From Alkalihalophilus pseudofirmus (GTDB lineage: Bacteria > Bacillota > Bacilli > Bacillales > Bacillaceae_D), in the NCBI RefSeq assembly GCF_029094545.1, contig NZ_CP117835.1, forward strand, positions 2,088,001-2,152,000: 64,000 bases of DNA. Reading direction: 5' to 3'. Below are positions 17,038 to 25,695 of this stretch, piece after piece; the first letter of the stretch is position 1, and every line of letters starts with the position of its first letter. The position numbers and the translations under genes were made by a program. The notes under the pieces were generated by a model. It saw nothing but the letters and a program-made list of their open reading frames with translations. It did not search any database and was not told the origin of the DNA.

Positions 17038-18399
17038 ATGGTTAGATTAGATAATCAAAATCGTGAGAAATATGAACAAATTATTATAGAGACTCTTAAA
17101 TTACAGGACGCTAAGCAATTTCGAGACGTATTTTTAGAGCTGCACCCTTCCGATCAAGTCGATATTTTTATTAAATTACAAGATGATTTACGTAACCAAG
17201 TTTATGAATATCTAAATCCAGGAGAATTTTCGGACATCTTTGAAAGATTAGAAATAGATCAGCAAAAGCGAATTTATGTTGAACTAGACGAAAGCTACTC
17301 ATCAGAAATGTTTAATAATATGTTTGCTGATGATGTTGCTGACTTTTTAGAGCTGATGACAGGAGAAAAAGCTGAAACCATCTTACGAAAAATGAACAAA
17401 GAAGATGCAGATGATGTTAAAGAATTAATGTCTTACGAACCCGAGACAGCGGGTGCTGTAATGACCAAGGAATATGTAAGTATTTCTTCAGCAGATATTG
17501 TTTCAAATGTGATTGATAAATTAAGAAGTGCTGCTCCAGATGCAGAGACGATTTACTATTTATACGTTGTAGACGAACTTGAAAAATTAGTAGGTGTTAT
17601 TTCGCTTAGAGACCTTATTACAGCGCAGCCAACGGATGTGATTGAAAACGTAATGAGTACTAGAGTTGTTTCAGTCACCGATGACACTGACCAAGAAGAG
17701 GTTGCAAAATTAATTAAAAAATATGATTTCCTAGCAGCTCCTGTGGTCTCAAAACAAAATCATTTAGTGGGAATTGTTACGATTGATGATGTTATTGATA
17801 TTCTTGAAGAAGAAGCTACAGAAGATTTAGGTGAGATTTCAGCTGCAAAAGGGGCAACTGACGTAAATGTTAGTGCTATAACAGCTGCAAAGAAACGTTC
17901 GCCTTGGATTATTATGCTTATGTTTTTTGGTCTGATTACAGCAGAAGTCATCGGCCAATTTGAAGAAACCCTAGAAGCCATTGTTCTGCTTGCTGTATTT
18001 ATCCCGCTGATTATGGATTCAGCCGGTAACACAGGGACTCAATCACTTGCAGTAGCCGTCAGAGGATTAGCACTTGGTACGATTAAAAAAGGCAGTATTG
18101 GAAAGATGGTTAGACGTGAGTTAGGAACAGGAGTTATGCTCGGGTTTATCTGTATGATTGTGTTAAGTATCACCGTGACGGTTATGTATCAAAATTGGAT
18201 GTTAGCATTAATTGTTGGCTTCTCAATTTTTTGTACACTAAGCATTGCTACAGTCATCGGAGCAACAGTTCCACTGGTTATTAATAAACTGAAATTAGAT
18301 CCTGCGATTGCATCAGGGCCTTTTATTACAACTGTAAATGATATTCTTGGCCTCTTGATTTATTTCTCGATTGCCACTGCCCTACTTGATTTCTTATAA
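17038..18399 (+). CDS. mgtE: Magnesium transporter MgtE (copy 1)
   Basis: 453 aa. It is a Mg2+ channel/transporter of the cytoplasmic membrane gated by intracellular Mg2+. The order is an N-terminal superhelical domain (about 1-130), a tandem CBS domain (about 135-255), and five transmembrane helices from about 280. The signature DSAGNTGTQSLAVAVRGLAL lies in the membrane part. AAGGAGG seven bases before the ATG at 17038 decides the start; an in-frame extension to 16978 lacks such a site. It is controlled by the M-box upstream. Confidence 0.95.
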   Translation: MVRLDNQNREKYEQIIIETLKLQDAKQFRDVFLELHPSDQVDIFIKLQDDLRNQVYEYLNPGEFSDIFERLEIDQQKRIYVELDESYSSEMFNNMFADDVADFLELMTGEKAETILRKMNKEDADDVKELMSYEPETAGAVMTKEYVSISSADIVSNVIDKLRSAAPDAETIYYLYVVDELEKLVGVISLRDLITAQPTDVIENVMSTRVVSVTDDTDQEEVAKLIKKYDFLAAPVVSKQNHLVGIVTIDDVIDILEEEATEDLGEISAAKGATDVNVSAITAAKKRSPWIIMLMFFGLITAEVIGQFEETLEAIVLLAVFIPLIMDSAGNTGTQSLAVAVRGLALGTIKKGSIGKMVRRELGTGVMLGFICMIVLSITVTVMYQNWMLALIVGFSIFCTLSIATVIGATVPLVINKLKLDPAIASGPFITTVNDILGLLIYFSIATALLDFL

Positions 18400-18410
18400 A
18401 ACTTGATATT

Positions 18411-18613
18411 GCTTCGTTAGGTGAGGCTCCTGTATGGAGATACGCTGATGCCCAGAAATGTCGAGAGACGCCAATGGGTCAACAGAAACTATCGACTAAG
18501 GTAGTTTTTAATGCAGCTGGAAATTTCCTATGCCATACAGTGCTAAAACTCAACGATTGAAGTGGTTTGCTATCTTTGATGAAAGGCACCCTTTATCGTT
18601 TGGGTGCCTTTCT
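18411..18613 (+). promoter_or_regulatory. M-box (ykoK leader) Mg2+ riboswitch with terminator, copy 2
   Basis: A second copy of the same core (GCTTCGTTAGGTGAGGCTCC, GGAGATACGCTGATGCCC, AGACGCCAATGGGTCAACAG) begins 12 bp after the first mgtE stop. Its terminator is a 10-bp stem (18582-18591 with 18602-18611). It precedes the mgtC-like and second mgtE genes. Confidence 0.95.
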
Positions 18614-18675
18614 ATTTTTGGGGCAATATTTGGGCAATATAGAAAGGTTAGTGATATGTAAAGAAGGTGAACGAA

Positions 18676-19386
18676 ATGACAAACGAATTAGAGCTAGTGA
18701 TAAAATTATCTCTAGCGTTATTTTTTGGCATGTTGATCGGAATTGACCGCCAATTAAAACATAAACCACTCGGGCTGAAAACCTGCATGATCATTTGTGT
18801 GGCAAGTTGTATGGTAACGATTGTATCTATAGAATCATTTTATAAGTTTGCTACCCCTACTTATCATGCAATGGACCCTATGCGTCTTACCGCTCAAATT
18901 GTAAGTGGAGTTGGTTTCTTAGGTGCAGGAGTAATCTTACGTCGAAATAATGATGTGATCTCAGGCTTAACAAGTGCTGCGGTCATTTGGGCAGCCTCTG
19001 GCTTGGGAATAGCAGTAGGTGCAGGTTTTTATTTATTACCCTCTATCGCTGTCTTGTTATTCATTCTAGCCATTAACTTCATTCCGAATCTTATCAAAAA
19101 AATTGGTCCGCGAGCATTAAGTCAAAGAGATGTACTAGTTAAAGTGGTAATGGAACCTAACTTTAAGATGACTGAATTAATCCAAGCGATTGAACGAAAA
19201 GGTCAAGGGCTTAATGCAACTGAAAAAAGCGATATTGTTATTCGTAACTTGAAGCTGAAAGATCTCGATAATGGCAATCAACAAATAGACTTAAAATTAT
19301 CTGCTCCTGAAAAACAATACACAACAGAAATTTATTACTTGTTGAAGAAAATTGATAATGTCCTCTCGGTTGAAATTGAGCATTAG
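18676..19386 (+). CDS. MgtC/SapB family membrane protein
   Basis: 236 aa. Four or five N-terminal transmembrane segments carry the family signature: GMLIGIDRQLKHKPLGLKT, GVGFLGAGVILR and LTSAAVIWAASGLGIAVGAG. The C-terminal ~85 residues form an ACT-like cytoplasmic domain. MgtC proteins support growth at low Mg2+ in other bacteria, and location directly behind an M-box fits that. The start is the ATG at 18676 with AGAAGG upstream; a GTG at 18667 is possible. Confidence 0.9.
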   Translation: MTNELELVIKLSLALFFGMLIGIDRQLKHKPLGLKTCMIICVASCMVTIVSIESFYKFATPTYHAMDPMRLTAQIVSGVGFLGAGVILRRNNDVISGLTSAAVIWAASGLGIAVGAGFYLLPSIAVLLFILAINFIPNLIKKIGPRALSQRDVLVKVVMEPNFKMTELIQAIERKGQGLNATEKSDIVIRNLKLKDLDNGNQQIDLKLSAPEKQYTTEIYYLLKKIDNVLSVEIEH

Positions 19387-19401
19387 AAGGAGGGATGACT
19401 A

Positions 19402-20766
19402 ATGAAGAAAATAAGCTTTAAGAATCGTGAAGAATATACGTATTATTTATTTATGTATTTAAAAAACAAGCAAAAAGATCTGTTCCGAGAAGAGTTTTTG
19501 GACTTACACCCTACCGACCAAGTAGATATCTTTAAACAAATGAGTCTAGAGAAACGAACACAGGTCTATGACTATCTATCGGTTGATGAATTTGCTGAGC
19601 TTTTCACAGGGCTTAAACCAGATGAACAAAAACAAGTTTTTACTGAGCTAGATGATGATTATGCGCATGAAATGCTTTGTGAACTGCCTGCTGATGAATT
19701 AACCGACTTCTTTAATGTACTGCCTGAACATATTACGACCTACCTGTTAAATAAGCTTGATAAAGCAGATGCGGAAAACATTAGAAACCTACTCAGCTAT
19801 AATGAACATTCTGCCGGCTCACTTATGACGACAGAATACGTGAAAGCATCTGCTCAGGACACCGTATCACTTATCATTGAACGACTGCGCTTAGAGGGTA
19901 TGGATGCAGAAACGATTTATTATATTTATATAGTTGACGAGTTCAATAAATTAACTGGAGTCGTTTCTTTAAGGGAGTTGTTATCTGCTCCGCCTTCTTC
20001 AACTGTGAATACGATCATGAAAGAACAAATCATTTCTGTCTCTCCTGCAACTGATCAAGAACAAGTTTCTACGATTATAAGAGACTACAATCTTCTGGCT
20101 GTACCTGTATTAACCTCAGATGAGATTATTATTGGAATAGTCACTGTTGATGATGTGATGGATGTGATCGAAGAAGAAACAACTGAGGATTTAGGAGAGT
20201 TTGCTGCAGTTAAGGGTGCTCTAGATCTAGAAGTCACTGCACTAACAGCAACCAAAAAAAGATTACCTTGGTTGATCCTTTTATTGTTTATCGGCCTGTT
20301 CACTGCGGGGTTAATTAGATCATTTGAAGCTACCTTAGCTGAAGTGGCTGTACTAGCTATTTTTATCCCAATGATTGCTGATATGGCTGGTAATACAGGA
20401 ACTCAATCCTTAGCTGTGGTAGTACGTGGCTTAGCTCTTCGTAAATTTGATCAAAAAACCATTTTACGATTACTTAAAAGAGAAGCAGCAACCGGTTTTC
20501 TAATGGGTCTAGTATGTGGGATATTAGCTTCTTTAATAGGTTTTTTGATTCCTGGTGGCAGTGCGACACTAGGAATCATCATTGGAGTATCCCTTTTCAT
20601 AACTGTTCTTTCTTCAACATTGTCTGGCACACTAATCCCCTTGGTCATTCATCGTTTAAAGGTTGACCCAGCTGTTGCATCCGGACCGTTTATCACGACA
20701 ATTAACGATATTATTGGTTTATTTGTATATTTTACAATTGCGACTTCCCTTTTACACTATATGTAA
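19402..20766 (+). CDS. mgtE: Magnesium transporter MgtE (copy 2)
   Basis: 454 aa, with the same domain order as the first copy and the signature DMAGNTGTQSLAVVVRGLAL. The two proteins align along their whole length with many conserved blocks (LHPTDQVDIF, GSLMTTEYV, TVDDVMDVIEEETTEDLGE), so they are paralogues from an old duplication. GAAGGAGG precedes the ATG, and the gene is 15 bp behind the mgtC-like gene. Regulation should come from the second M-box. Confidence 0.95.
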   Translation: MKKISFKNREEYTYYLFMYLKNKQKDLFREEFLDLHPTDQVDIFKQMSLEKRTQVYDYLSVDEFAELFTGLKPDEQKQVFTELDDDYAHEMLCELPADELTDFFNVLPEHITTYLLNKLDKADAENIRNLLSYNEHSAGSLMTTEYVKASAQDTVSLIIERLRLEGMDAETIYYIYIVDEFNKLTGVVSLRELLSAPPSSTVNTIMKEQIISVSPATDQEQVSTIIRDYNLLAVPVLTSDEIIIGIVTVDDVMDVIEEETTEDLGEFAAVKGALDLEVTALTATKKRLPWLILLLFIGLFTAGLIRSFEATLAEVAVLAIFIPMIADMAGNTGTQSLAVVVRGLALRKFDQKTILRLLKREAATGFLMGLVCGILASLIGFLIPGGSATLGIIIGVSLFITVLSSTLSGTLIPLVIHRLKVDPAVASGPFITTINDIIGLFVYFTIATSLLHYM

Positions 20767-20773
20767 TGACTGT

Positions 20774-20803
20774 GAAGGAGCTATTATGAAATCAGGCTCC
20801 TTC
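20774..20803 (+). terminator. Probable terminator after mgtE copy 2
   Basis: GAAGGAGC pairs with GCTCCTTC around a 14-nt loop; the downstream sequence is only moderately T-rich. Confidence 0.45.
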
Positions 20804-20829
20804 CCTCAATTTTCTAAAACGAATGCCTT

Positions 20830-20985
20830 TTATAATAGGATATTCTTTAATGCTAATAACCCGTATAATAAGGCGGTTCCAATAATTATAAATAACGCTA
20901 TCATGACAAATCCATAAAGAAACCCTTTTCCCATTGAAAATAGATCGAGAAACATATTTTTAAATCCATTTACGACCTTAAACAT
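20830..20985 (-). CDS. Very small single-pass membrane protein (51 aa)
   Basis: MFKVVNGFKNMF begins a 51-residue protein with an amphipathic N-terminus, a glycine-containing hydrophobic helix (about residues 24-47), and no charged tail. AGAAGGAG lies seven bases before the ATG. It is the last of four small membrane-protein genes in a row on this strand (21815 to 20830). Function unknown. Confidence 0.6.
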   Translation of the reverse strand: MFKVVNGFKNMFLDLFSMGKGFLYGFVMIALFIIIGTALLYGLLALKNILL

Positions 20986-21006
20986 TTAAATACTCCTTCT
21001 TATTCA

Positions 21007-21285
21007 TTAAGGTTCACTGATCCCCATAGCTAGCAGTAATAATGCAGCTATAACAACAAAAAATCCATTTCCTAGCAGGCTGAAGATAAATAATAGATGG
21101 CGTTTCTTCATATACCAGGATACTAATGCGAGTGCGATCCCTAGAGCAGCAAGCATCCCGTGTGTTTTGATTATAAAATAAATATCAATATTTGGTCCTC
21201 TATAAACATAAAAGATAATAATGTTTGCCACGATAGGGATCAGAGAACAAACATACAGAATTATGCTTGCATGTGTTTTCTTCAT
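21007..21285 (-). CDS. Small membrane protein, unknown function
   Basis: 92 aa with three hydrophobic segments (about 8-27, 40-57, 64-88) separated by short basic loops (MKKRH). The ATG overlaps the stop of the upstream gene by 4 bp, so the genes are coupled. No family is recognised. Confidence 0.6.
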   Translation of the reverse strand: MKKTHASIILYVCSLIPIVANIIIFYVYRGPNIDIYFIIKTHGMLAALGIALALVSWYMKKRHLLFIFSLLGNGFFVVIAALLLLAMGISEP

Positions 21286-21488
21286 TTTCCAAGCCTCCTT
21301 AAAAGGATAGGAACGGCAATAAGTAGAGCGACAAATGTCACTTTAACAAGTGATACTTGTTCAATCATCGGCGTGTGAGTCGATCGATTTGATGAGAAAA
21401 TTGACCACCAGCTTGGTTCTGGGTATATAAAGGAGAGGATGACCCAAGAAACAAAGATAACACCTACGAAAAAGGAATAAATTTTCAT
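21282..21488 (-). CDS. Small membrane protein, unknown function
   Basis: 68 aa with two hydrophobic segments (about 4-22 and 47-63) and a C-terminal RRLGK. It is 12 bp behind the gene at 21501 and overlaps the next gene by 4 bp. It belongs to the four-gene small membrane-protein operon. Confidence 0.55.
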   Translation of the reverse strand: MKIYSFFVGVIFVSWVILSFIYPEPSWWSIFSSNRSTHTPMIEQVSLVKVTFVALLIAVPILLRRLGK

Positions 21489-21500
21489 ACGTTTCCCCTC

Positions 21501-21815
21501 TTAAGGTCCGAATTCAATCAAGCCTGTAAATAATGCAACGAAAAGAATAACTAAGTAGATTGGAAATGATAAAGTTAAAATCAAGGAAAAGATCAGTAGT
21601 GGGCTGCGGCCATATTTTTTCAGTAAGATGCTTGTTAACGTAACACCGATGAACATAAGGGTAATAGAAATCATATCCCCCCACGCATGACCTGTCATGG
21701 TGATTCTGGTAAAAGGAATGAAAACAATACTGAAGCAAAGAATGCCAATGATGAATGCAATGAGCTCAAGCCTTTTTTTGTTAGGAATATAACTGCTATT
21801 ATCCGCTTTTTCCAT
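21501..21815 (-). CDS. Small membrane protein, unknown function
   Basis: 104 aa with a hydrophilic N-terminus of about 17 residues and then three hydrophobic segments (about 18-37, 48-65, 72-96). It is first gene of the operon of four. The layout resembles DUF-type four-helix proteins such as those beside stress-response genes, but I see no diagnostic motif. Confidence 0.58.
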   Translation of the reverse strand: MEKADNSSYIPNKKRLELIAFIIGILCFSIVFIPFTRITMTGHAWGDMISITLMFIGVTLTSILLKKYGRSPLLIFSLILTLSFPIYLVILFVALFTGLIEFGP

Positions 21816-22024
21816 ACATACCTCACCTGCCCCTTTATGATTCTATAAATATAGCATAAATCCCCTTAAACGGTATCTAAATATGGTAAAATAACCTTAT
21901 CATTCCATTTTATTTTTGTGAAGGTTGGTTCATGACTAATGGTTAACTAACTTATTGATTTCGAATGAAAGGTGTAACGATCTTAATAAACCAAATATCT
22001 AATATTTCTTAATGAGGTGTTTTT

Positions 22025-22243
22025 TTGAAAAACGTAAATACAATCGCCTTTCTATTGTACTTCACTGCTATGTGCGCCATCTTTTTCGGTATTTATGTGC
22101 AGGTTCAGTTTGATACATCAAGTGACGGATTGATCTTGCTAGTAAGTGTAGGTAGTTTAGTGGCGGGATTGTTGTTAGTAGGTATAGCAGAAATGATTAG
22201 ACTGCTTTCAAAGATTAGTCGGAAGCTTACTGCCACTAAATAA
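22025..22243 (+). CDS. Small two-helix membrane protein, unknown function
   Basis: 72 aa with a TTG start preceded by GAGGTG at six bases. Two hydrophobic helices (about 8-26 and 36-56) are followed by a basic tail (KISRKLTATK). It is 19 bp upstream of another small membrane-protein gene on the plus strand. Confidence 0.6.
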   Translation: MKNVNTIAFLLYFTAMCAIFFGIYVQVQFDTSSDGLILLVSVGSLVAGLLLVGIAEMIRLLSKISRKLTATK

Positions 22244-22262
22244 AAGGAGCTGAGGTGAGAAT

Positions 22263-22538
22263 GTGAGTGATGGGAATCGTAAAATAATTGGTTATTTGTT
22301 TGCTGTATTAGGCTTTTTGATATGGTTGTACGTTTCAAGTCATCACTCAGCTGCTGGACATTGGTGGTCGGTATGGACCTTACCGGAGAAGCATAATGGT
22401 CTTCATCTTATAACCATTATTCTAGATCCAAGCTTCTACAAGATTTCTCCACCGAAAGTAATCATAGGTTCAGCTGTATTTATACTTTTAGGAGTCTTTC
22501 TTACGTTGTTGATTCCGAAAAGCCGTCAAAATGCATAA
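22263..22538 (+). CDS. Small membrane protein, unknown function
   Basis: 91 aa with a GTG start and GAGGTGAGA upstream. Two hydrophobic helices (about 8-24 and 66-84) flank a loop rich in His and Trp (SSHHSAAGHWW). The gene ends at a strong bidirectional terminator. No family is recognised. Confidence 0.58.
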   Translation: MSDGNRKIIGYLFAVLGFLIWLYVSSHHSAAGHWWSVWTLPEKHNGLHLITIILDPSFYKISPPKVIIGSAVFILLGVFLTLLIPKSRQNA

Positions 22539-22539
22539 T

Positions 22540-22566
22540 AAAAAAGCTCAGAGTATGAGCTTTTTT
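22540..22566. terminator. Bidirectional terminator between convergent genes
   Basis: AAAAAAGCTCA, a 5-nt loop and TGAGCTTTTTT lie between the stops at 22538 and 22581. Confidence 0.8.
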
Positions 22567-22580
22567 ATTTTTATCATTCA

Positions 22581-23960
22581 TTACTCTGTCTTTTCATTGA
22601 CCAGCTCGTCAATTTTTTCTCTCATCTGCTCTCTATTTTCTTCATTTGCATTGTACAGCTCATCATACACTTCTTCACCGATATCATAGGCAGCTTGTTG
22701 TCTTTCGAGTAAAATATCCCATATTTCAATTGTATGAACTGGAGCGACTTTATCGTTATCATTAAGGTATTTAACTAGATCTACCATGTATAAACGTTCG
22801 TCCTGAGTTAAAAGGCGCCATTTTACTCGTTCATCCATAATTTCGACAGCTTGTTCGGTACGTATTGCCTCAATTTCTACTCTAGCGTCGGTTTGAAACA
22901 TCATCCATGCTTTTGCGAGTTTGCCACTTCGGTCGAGTTCCGCTCTTAACTGTGCTTGATCATTTACCGTAGCAAATGCACTTCCTGAAGCTTGAGCCAT
23001 TTCTCTTAGCTGCTGCTGCTCGTTTGCAGGCACATCGAAACCAATGATCGAAATAAGCGGTGTCACATCCAATTCACTTAAGTCTTTAACGGCCTGTACA
23101 GGATCACCTCCGCATGTGTCCATCCCATCACTTACAATTAGCACCATATTTGTCGCCTCTTCTGAACCATTTCGATAATCGTTAATTGTTACCTCTATTG
23201 CCTTTGCAAGAGGCGTCCAGCCATTAGCCATGACCCCATCAATCGCACTCGTGAAACTGCTTTCATCATATGGTTGAAGATCATATACACGGTCAATTCC
23301 TTTACATGACTTCTCAGGACTTTCTCCTACGTGTCCATAGACTCGAAGCGCCACATTTGCTTGATCAGGCAGCTCTTCGACAAAGTCTTGGATCGCTTCA
23401 CGTGCTAGGGTCATCTTATCAACCCCATTCACTTCATCTTTCATGCTTCCGCTTGCATCGAGCAAAATTTCGACATTCAATTCCCTCTTTTCGGGTCCTA
23501 ATTCTCCCTCTTCATTCGGTGCTAAGAAACTTAATTGCTCCCAGCGATTCGCTAGCAACCTGGGGTCGGGGTACGCTGGTGCCGTTAATGTTGATAAGTG
23601 GATAATGTATGTACGGATTTCCTCTGATGTAGCCTCTTCTCCAAGATTAGGCAGTTCTGCCAATACGTCTTGAAACTCTTTAGACTCTGTTGGATCAACA
23701 AGAGCAAATTCCCCCACAGGATACGTGAGCACACCCTCCATTGACTCTGGCACATAAGGAACCTCAAGTTGATTAAATATAAAATCGTTCGTTTCTTGTT
23801 CACTTTCTTCTTCTGTTATTTCTTCTACTTGTTCATTCTCATCTTCTACAGCATTTTCTACAGCTGAATGTTGCACTTCCTCAGTTTGTGTATCAGACGA
23901 TTCTGTTGAACAGGCAGCCAGCATGCACGCTGCTGCTGTGATCCATACTATTTTCTTCAT
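22581..23960 (-). CDS. VWA-domain lipoprotein
   Basis: 459 aa. Signal peptide with lipobox MLAAC (Cys17), then an acidic low-complexity linker to about residue 60, then a von Willebrand A domain (about 165-355). The metal-ion-dependent adhesion site begins LLDASGSMKDE (DxSxS) and continues with the Thr in WTPLAKA and the Asp in IVSDGMDTCGG. The C-terminal ~110 residues are helical. It is similar in layout to the B. subtilis YwmC/YwmD exported VWA proteins; binding partner unknown. Confidence 0.85.
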   Translation of the reverse strand: MKKIVWITAAACMLAACSTESSDTQTEEVQHSAVENAVEDENEQVEEITEEESEQETNDFIFNQLEVPYVPESMEGVLTYPVGEFALVDPTESKEFQDVLAELPNLGEEATSEEIRTYIIHLSTLTAPAYPDPRLLANRWEQLSFLAPNEEGELGPEKRELNVEILLDASGSMKDEVNGVDKMTLAREAIQDFVEELPDQANVALRVYGHVGESPEKSCKGIDRVYDLQPYDESSFTSAIDGVMANGWTPLAKAIEVTINDYRNGSEEATNMVLIVSDGMDTCGGDPVQAVKDLSELDVTPLISIIGFDVPANEQQQLREMAQASGSAFATVNDQAQLRAELDRSGKLAKAWMMFQTDARVEIEAIRTEQAVEIMDERVKWRLLTQDERLYMVDLVKYLNDNDKVAPVHTIEIWDILLERQQAAYDIGEEVYDELYNANEENREQMREKIDELVNEKTE

Positions 23961-24116
23961 TCTATATATTGCCTCCCGTATCCCCGCCCATAAGTGTAAA
24001 AAATACCCACTGATTAGCAGTCACTTTCCATCGTAGATCATACCAAACCTTCTTACCAATACGAATACATTCGACAAACTTCGATGAAAAGACGTGACAA
24101 TCAGCCTATCTGCACA

Positions 24117-24147
24117 AAAAATCCTAGATCAATAGTTGGAGGATTTT
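24117..24147 (-). terminator. Terminator hairpin
   Basis: On the minus strand AAAATCCT and AGGATTTT pair around a 15-nt loop and run into TTTTTTG. The hairpin overlaps the stop at 24146. Confidence 0.5.
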
Positions 24148-24337
24148 ACATTGTTTTATTAAACCACCATGATACTAGAAAAAGACTGATCACTCCCCAG
24201 CCAGTTACCGCCATTATCCATCTAACTACAGGTTGAGGATTTGAACTTTCCCTCTTATCTATTTTCTTTTTTATTAAAATAAGAACCAGCCATCCGCCGA
24301 AAAAGAAAAGCAACATAAATGCTAGCAGTAGATCCAT
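24146..24337 (-). CDS. Small membrane protein, unknown function
   Basis: 63 aa with two hydrophobic helices (about 2-22 and 40-58) joined by a basic loop (KKKIDKRE). AAAGGAG precedes the ATG. It is 15 bp after the alpha/beta hydrolase gene and presumably in its operon. Confidence 0.5.
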   Translation of the reverse strand: MDLLLAFMLLFFFGGWLVLILIKKKIDKRESSNPQPVVRWIMAVTGWGVISLFLVSWWFNKTM

Positions 24338-24352
24338 TGGGTATACTCTCCT

Positions 24353-25171
24353 TTAAATGATTTCCTCTAACCAGGCTTCAATTTTTTGTGAAACTAAATC
24401 TCTTCTCTCTATATAGAGCATATGACCTGCATTATGAATTGCAACAAATGATTTGTTTGGAAACTTTTCAAAATAATTCGAGTGATCTTGATACCCACAA
24501 ATACAGTCTTGTTTCCCGACAATGATTAATACTTTGTGTATTACACTCGCAACCTTTGCTAATGGCGTTAGAGAAAATAAATAATGATTCTCTTTCCACG
24601 TATTGTTTATGACTTTCTTATTCACAAGCAATCTGCCAGGCTGTATTTCTTCTAAAAATCTTTTAGCGTTTTTGCCATTTTGATACGTCATTAATAAGTT
24701 ATAAGCATTCTTCACTTCTGTATCCCATTGCTTAATAATAGATTCGTCTGTACGATCTGAAACAATTGTTTTCATTGGAAGAATTCTTTCTTTTAGGTGC
24801 AAAACAGGTGCTAGGAGACATAAACTTTGAACTTGATTGATATTATGATCTAAAATTCCTTGTGCGATATATCCTCCAAAAGAGCAGCCAATCAGAGAAA
24901 ATAGTTGATTACCCAGCTTCATATTAATAAATTCAAGTATATTTTGAAGCATGTCATCGGTTGTCTTTAATTGATGAGAGGCGATGCTTTTACCGTGTCC
25001 TGGGAGATCTATATAAATTCTTTGAAACCCAGTACTTCTTTTGAACAGTGGTTCTAACCATAGATACATAGAGCGATAGTCTGTACCTAAAGGATGTAGA
25101 ATTAAAATTGGAGTTCCTTCCCCTTCTATTTTATAGTGAATCCTCCCCTTAGAAACATGACAAATACCCAT
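24353..25171 (-). CDS. Alpha/beta-fold hydrolase
   Basis: 272 aa. The nucleophile elbow is GCSFGG with Ser97, the oxyanion-region motif is HPLGTDYRSM, the DLPGHGKS strand is typical, and the catalytic His is in HNAGHMLYIE near the C-terminus. There is no signal peptide. Such proteins are esterases, lactonases or haloperoxidase-like enzymes, and the substrate is unknown. AAGGAGATG precedes the ATG. Confidence 0.85.
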   Translation of the reverse strand: MGICHVSKGRIHYKIEGEGTPILILHPLGTDYRSMYLWLEPLFKRSTGFQRIYIDLPGHGKSIASHQLKTTDDMLQNILEFINMKLGNQLFSLIGCSFGGYIAQGILDHNINQVQSLCLLAPVLHLKERILPMKTIVSDRTDESIIKQWDTEVKNAYNLLMTYQNGKNAKRFLEEIQPGRLLVNKKVINNTWKENHYLFSLTPLAKVASVIHKVLIIVGKQDCICGYQDHSNYFEKFPNKSFVAIHNAGHMLYIERRDLVSQKIEAWLEEII

Positions 25172-25293
25172 GAATTCATCTCCTTATTGCGTGCTTTAAC
25201 ATAAATACTACATTTTCTCAGTTAGCTATAACCTATATTATACATTTAGTGGTAATATAAAGGAATGAATGTTCAGTCAAAAGGAGAATTGTG

Positions 25294-25695
25294 ATGAGTA
25301 ATCGGATATATCTTGCAACACAATTTTCAGGGGCTGGATTCTTCATTTTAATGCTCGTCAAAGACTTTTTTCCTGCTGTTCCAGTTAGTATGACAGTGGC
25401 TGCCTTAGGCGTAGTTTTTTCTATTTTGCTTAGTGTGGTTTTCCGGCCTAAAGGTAAACCTGTCTTTCAGTCTGCTAAGCAGGAATTGATGTTTATTATC
25501 GTAACAAGCGCTGGTTTTTTCGGTTTGTTAGCTTTGCTGCCTATTCTTGGCGGGACATCGGAAAGAGGAATCAGTATCACAAGCCCAATCCTCTGGGGAG
25601 TATTTCTGATTAGCCTATTTACAGCATATAATCGATATAAAAAAGAAAGACAACAATCTACATTTCCGAGAGGAGCTCATCAAAATGAGTCGTAA
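25294..25695 (+). CDS. Four-helix membrane protein, unknown function
   Basis: 133 aa from the ATG at 25294 (AAGGAG seven bases upstream; the GTG just before is less well placed). There are four hydrophobic segments (about 8-23, 27-47, 63-84, 97-112) and then a basic, hydrophilic tail. Its end overlaps the start of the frameshifted lipoprotein gene by 11 bp, so the two were translationally coupled. Confidence 0.6.
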   Translation: MSNRIYLATQFSGAGFFILMLVKDFFPAVPVSMTVAALGVVFSILLSVVFRPKGKPVFQSAKQELMFIIVTSAGFFGLLALLPILGGTSERGISITSPILWGVFLISLFTAYNRYKKERQQSTFPRGAHQNES

